Source: an uncultured Klebsiella sp. (GTDB taxonomy: Bacteria; Pseudomonadota; Gammaproteobacteria; Enterobacterales; Enterobacteriaceae). Taken from it: a stretch of DNA of 9,662 nucleotides. A model generated the notes under the pieces. It had not been told where the DNA came from. It saw only the letters and a program-made list of their open reading frames with translations, and did no database searches. This document shows, piece after piece, positions 6,799-9,662 of this stretch (the first letter of the stretch is position 1; each line of letters starts with the position of its first letter). The translations under genes were made by a program, and so were the position numbers. The stretch is from NCBI GenBank assembly GCA_902490055.1, contig CABUCP010000076.1, positions 1-9,662 on the forward strand. The letters run 5' to 3'.

Positions 6799-8190
6799 TT
6801 ATACCAGCCCGGTGGCGTAGTAAACACCGATGATGAAAAAGGCGCCAAGGATTTTAAATAACGTGATGCCGAGAATCGGTTTATAGGCCTGGCGATGCGT
6901 CAGCCCGGTCACCGCCAGCAGCGTGATTATCGCGCCGTTGTGCGGCAACGTATCCATGCCGCCCGCCGCCATTGATGCCACGCGGTGCATCACTTCCAGA
7001 GGGATCCCCGCCGCATGGGCTGACTCCACAAAGCGATCCGCCATCGCCGCCAGGGCAATACTCATCCCGCCAGAGGACGAACCGGTGATCCCGGACAGAA
7101 TATTGATGGTAATCGCCTGATTGAGTAAGGGATTGGGGATCGCTTTCAGCGTATCGGCCACCTGAACAAAGCCCGGCAGCGCGGCAATCACCCCGCCAAA
7201 ACCATACTCTGATGCCGTATTCAGCGCCGCCAGCATCGCACCGCCAACGGCGACTTTGCTGCCGTCGGCCAGCTTGCCCTTCAGGCTGCGTCCGGCAAAC
7301 AGGAAGATGGTGACAATTCCACACAATAATGCCGCCATTACTGCCCAAATCGCGACCATCTTCTTCACATCGCTTTCCATCGGCGCTTTCAGCCCCGGCA
7401 GATCGATCAGGAAGTGGCTACCGTACGCCTGCGGGATAAGCCAGGTGAACAGCAGGTTGGCAACGCCGACGATAATCAACGGCAACAGCGCGATCATCGG
7501 ATGCGGCAGGTTAAGATCTGCCGGAGTTTCCGGCTCATTCACGAGCTCGCTACCGTAGCCTTCTCCCTTGCGCTGCGCTTTACGACGCATCGCCTCCAGA
7601 TATAGCCAGCCGCCAATAGCAACGAACGCAGACCCCAATACCCCAAGCCAGGGCGCCGCCCAGGAGGTCGTGCCATAAAAGGTCGTCGGAATAATATTCT
7701 GGATCTGCGGCGAGCCCGGCAGCGCATCCATCGTAAAGGTGAAAGCGCCCAGCGCAATAGTCGCCGGCATCAGTCGTTTCGGGATTTGGCTCTGACGGAA
7801 CATCTCGGCGGCAAAGGGATAGACCGCAAAGACCACCACGAATAGTGAAACCCCGCCGTAGGTTAACAACGCGCAGACCAGAATAATTACCGGCATCGCC
7901 TTGTTTTGCCCCATCAGCCGGGTAACGGCGCTCACGATTGAACGTGAGAATCCAGAAAACTCAATTAATTTCCCGAAGACCGCGCCCAGTAAAAATACCG
8001 GGAAATAGAGTTTTACGAACCCGACCAGCTTATCCATGAAGATATCGCTGAATACCGGAGCAACGGCGGCAGGCTGGGTGAGTAATACGGCGCCAAGCGC
8101 AACCAAAGGGGCAAAAAGGATCACGCTGTAACCGCGATAGGCGGCGAGCATGAGCAATCCTAACGCCAGTAAGGCAATCAATACGTCCAT
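6799..8190 (-). CDS. GntP-family organic acid permease
   Basis: An inner-membrane secondary transporter of the GntP family (gluconate:H+ symporters, DsdX and relatives), which take up sugar acids and other hydroxy acids. From the ATG at 8190 it has 463 residues with about 12 hydrophobic segments and a charged central loop near 200-230. Family-like blocks are YGGVSLFVVVFAVYPF near 111-126, TMDALPGSPQIQNIIPT near 153-169, TGSSSGG near 369-375 and GGMDTLPHNGA near 410-420. An in-frame ATG at 8208 would add six residues. The later ATG is preferred because it puts the hydrophobic segment at the N-terminus and has a GGA 9 bases upstream, whereas the nearest AAGGA before 8208 is 14 bases away. The evidence is modest. 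It follows the histidinol-dehydrogenase-like gene after about 100 bases with no terminator between them, so the pair is probably one transcript. The substrate is unknown, and the neighbour suggests a hydroxylated acid or sulfonate. Confidence 0.88.
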   Translation of the reverse strand: MDVLIALLALGLLMLAAYRGYSVILFAPLVALGAVLLTQPAAVAPVFSDIFMDKLVGFVKLYFPVFLLGAVFGKLIEFSGFSRSIVSAVTRLMGQNKAMPVIILVCALLTYGGVSLFVVVFAVYPFAAEMFRQSQIPKRLMPATIALGAFTFTMDALPGSPQIQNIIPTTFYGTTSWAAPWLGVLGSAFVAIGGWLYLEAMRRKAQRKGEGYGSELVNEPETPADLNLPHPMIALLPLIIVGVANLLFTWLIPQAYGSHFLIDLPGLKAPMESDVKKMVAIWAVMAALLCGIVTIFLFAGRSLKGKLADGSKVAVGGAMLAALNTASEYGFGGVIAALPGFVQVADTLKAIPNPLLNQAITINILSGITGSSSGGMSIALAAMADRFVESAHAAGIPLEVMHRVASMAAGGMDTLPHNGAIITLLAVTGLTHRQAYKPILGITLFKILGAFFIIGVYYATGLV

Positions 8191-8290
8191 AGGATTATCC
8201 GTCAGCATGGCCGCCGCTTATTTCCTTGTTATCGGGCGGCCGATGTTAAGTTGAGGAGCGTATCCCGCTTCCCGCTTGAAAACTTACGGG

Positions 8291-9598
8291 TTACTCCGGG
8301 ATCCCGGCGTAAGGCACATCTTTATGGCCATAGCGACGCACGCGGACGTTGGCCTGTTCACCGTGGCCGGAAAAACCTTCGAGGGCGCACAACCGCGAGC
8401 AGTACTCGCCGATCTGCGCGGAGGCGCTATCGGTAAGAACCTTTTGATAGGTGCAGGTTTTGATGAACTTCCCAACCCACAGGCCGCCGGTATAACGCGC
8501 CGCTTTACGCGTCGGCAACGTATGGTTGGTGCCGATAACCTTATCGCCATAGGCGACGTTGGTGCGCGGTCCAAGGAACAACGCACCAAAGTTCTGCATA
8601 TTTTCGAGGAACCAGTCCGGATCGCGAGTCATCACCTGCACATGCTCGAACGCCAGCTCATTGGCGATTTTCAGCATCTCTTGCTGGTCTTCGGCCACAA
8701 TGACTTCACCAAATTTCGCCCACGACTGGCGCGCGATTTCCGCGGTGGGCAGCACCGCCAGCAGGCGATCGATTTCCGCCAGCGTTTCGCGAGCCAGCGT
8801 TTCCGAGGTCGTCAGCAAAATCGCCGGAGAATCAGGACCGTGCTCCGCCTGACCTAACAGGTCGGTGGCGCAGATTTCGCCGTCCACGCTTTCATCGGCG
8901 ATCACCAGGGTTTCCGTTGGTCCGGCAAACAGATCGATACCGACGCGGCCAAACAGCTGGCGCTTGGCTTCGGCGACAAAGGCGTTACCCGGCCCCACCA
9001 GCATATCCACCGGCGCGATGCTCTCAGTGCCGACCGCCATCGCCGCCACGGCCTGAATGCCGCCCAGGCAATAGATCTCGTCGGCGCCCGCCATATGTTG
9101 GGCAACCACAATCGCCGGCGCCGGTTTACCGTTAAACGGCGGCGCGCAGGTGACAATGCGCGGCACACCTGCGACTTTCGCGGTGATAATCGACATATGC
9201 GCCGACGCCAGCAGCGGGTATTTCCCGCCCGGCACGTAGCAGCCCGCCGCGCTGACCGGAATATTTTTGTGTCCCAGAATGACGCCCGGCAGCGTTTCAA
9301 CCTCGATATCTTTCAGGCTGTCGCGCTGGTGCTGAGCGAAGTTACGCACCTGCTCCTGCGCAAAGCGGATATCGGCAATATCGCGCTCCGACAGCTGCGC
9401 ATAGCAATCATCGATTTCCTGCTGCGACAGGCGGAAGTTTGCGCGATCGAGCTTATCGAACTTAATCGACAGCTCGCGCACCGCTGCGTCACCGCGCGCT
9501 TCAATATCCGCCAGGATTTTCTCTACCGCTTCACGAACCGTACGGTCGTGAGATTTCACTGCTTCAGATTCCGCACCGCGCTTGAGCCAGATAGCCAT
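8291..9598 (-). CDS. Histidinol-dehydrogenase-family NAD-dependent alcohol dehydrogenase (HpsN-like candidate)
   Basis: A 435-residue zinc-dependent dehydrogenase of the HisD family. Such enzymes oxidise a primary alcohol in two NAD-dependent steps to the carboxylate. The ATG at 9598 has GAGG 6 bases upstream; an in-frame GTG at 9610 overlaps that site and is rejected. Residues matching the E. coli HisD active site are present: zinc ligands Gln250, His253, Asp352 and His412, catalytic Glu318-His319, NAD contacts Tyr121, Gln182 and Asn205, and His359 and Glu407. The substrate-side Ser237 of HisD is Thr228 here, and PGGS of HisD is PGGK (Lys126). After the common fold it has its own tail, [15 protein letters not shown]. 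It lies outside any his operon and beside a GntP permease, so a catabolic role is more likely than histidine synthesis. HpsN (sulfopropanediol 3-dehydrogenase) is the best-known such paralogue. No sulfonate-specific partner gene is in view, so the substrate stays open. Confidence 0.85.
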   Translation of the reverse strand: MAIWLKRGAESEAVKSHDRTVREAVEKILADIEARGDAAVRELSIKFDKLDRANFRLSQQEIDDCYAQLSERDIADIRFAQEQVRNFAQHQRDSLKDIEVETLPGVILGHKNIPVSAAGCYVPGGKYPLLASAHMSIITAKVAGVPRIVTCAPPFNGKPAPAIVVAQHMAGADEIYCLGGIQAVAAMAVGTESIAPVDMLVGPGNAFVAEAKRQLFGRVGIDLFAGPTETLVIADESVDGEICATDLLGQAEHGPDSPAILLTTSETLARETLAEIDRLLAVLPTAEIARQSWAKFGEVIVAEDQQEMLKIANELAFEHVQVMTRDPDWFLENMQNFGALFLGPRTNVAYGDKVIGTNHTLPTRKAARYTGGLWVGKFIKTCTYQKVLTDSASAQIGEYCSRLCALEGFSGHGEQANVRVRRYGHKDVPYAGIPE

Positions 9599-9631
9599 AA
9601 CTTGCCTCACTATAATGTTAAAAAAATGCTA

Positions 9632-9653
9632 ATGCATTCGAATTCAATTGCAT
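9632..9653. promoter_or_regulatory. 22-bp dyad, candidate operator upstream of the dehydrogenase gene
   Basis: The dyad is ATGCA (9632-9636), three bases, GAATTC (9640-9645), three bases, TGCAT (9649-9653), symmetric about 9642/9643. It sits 34 to 55 bases upstream of the ATG at 9598, beside an AT-rich stretch with TATAGT (on the minus strand) that could serve as a -10. Size and position fit a dimeric repressor or activator site. The regulator gene is not in the window. Confidence 0.4.
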
Positions 9654-9662
9654 CCTGGCGTG

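Noticed and set aside
8276..8857. Plus-strand open frame antisense to the dehydrogenase gene (193 codons).
   Set aside because: Low-complexity composition rich in Arg, Gln and Phe, typical of an antisense shadow; no family resemblance.
8291..9598. Naming the dehydrogenase gene hisD.
   Set aside because: No other his gene is nearby, it pairs with a permease, and its substrate side differs from HisD.

Overview
The window looks like chromosomal DNA from an enterobacterium of the Klebsiella/Raoultella type. The left half carries rsmJ, prlC, rlmJ and gor in the order and orientation known from Escherichia coli. The proteins are close to identical with the E. coli ones as I remember them, and REP-type palindromes follow rsmJ. 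The right half (about 5500 to the end) does not match the E. coli neighbourhood of gor as I remember it, and looks like a lineage-specific segment. The genus is an inference from protein similarity and G+C-rich codon use, not from a marker gene.

Layout, left to right. Positions 1-216 are intergenic with three REP-like palindromes. Then come rsmJ (217-969, minus) and prlC (977-3019, minus), transcribed together as prlC-rsmJ. The spacer before prlC (3020-3195) holds a very good match to a heat-shock (sigma-32) promoter reading into prlC. In the other direction lie rlmJ (3196-4038, plus) and gor (4111-5463, plus), with a Rho-independent terminator after gor. Facing gor is a minus-strand gene for a lipoprotein of the class C beta-lactamase/DD-peptidase fold (5494-6660). 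Upstream of it is a minus-strand pair: a histidinol-dehydrogenase-family enzyme (8291-9598) followed by a GntP-family permease (6799-8190). That pair ends in a strong terminator.

How the genes work together. The core block is housekeeping: a cytoplasmic oligopeptidase and a 16S rRNA methyltransferase sharing a heat-inducible transcript, a 23S rRNA methyltransferase, and glutathione reductase. The dehydrogenase/permease pair looks like a small catabolic unit that imports an organic (possibly sulfonated or hydroxylated) acid and oxidises an alcohol group with NAD. The best-known non-histidine member of the enzyme family is the sulfopropanediol dehydrogenase HpsN, but the substrate cannot be fixed from sequence alone. 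A 22-bp dyad upstream of this pair is a candidate operator. The lipoprotein gene appears to be a separate transcription unit with its own promoter.

I found no RNA gene, CRISPR array, insertion sequence or phage-like gene. Most of the window is ordinary. The parts most worth a second look are the substrate of the dehydrogenase/permease pair, the altered third active-site motif of the lipoprotein hydrolase, and the regulatory sites.
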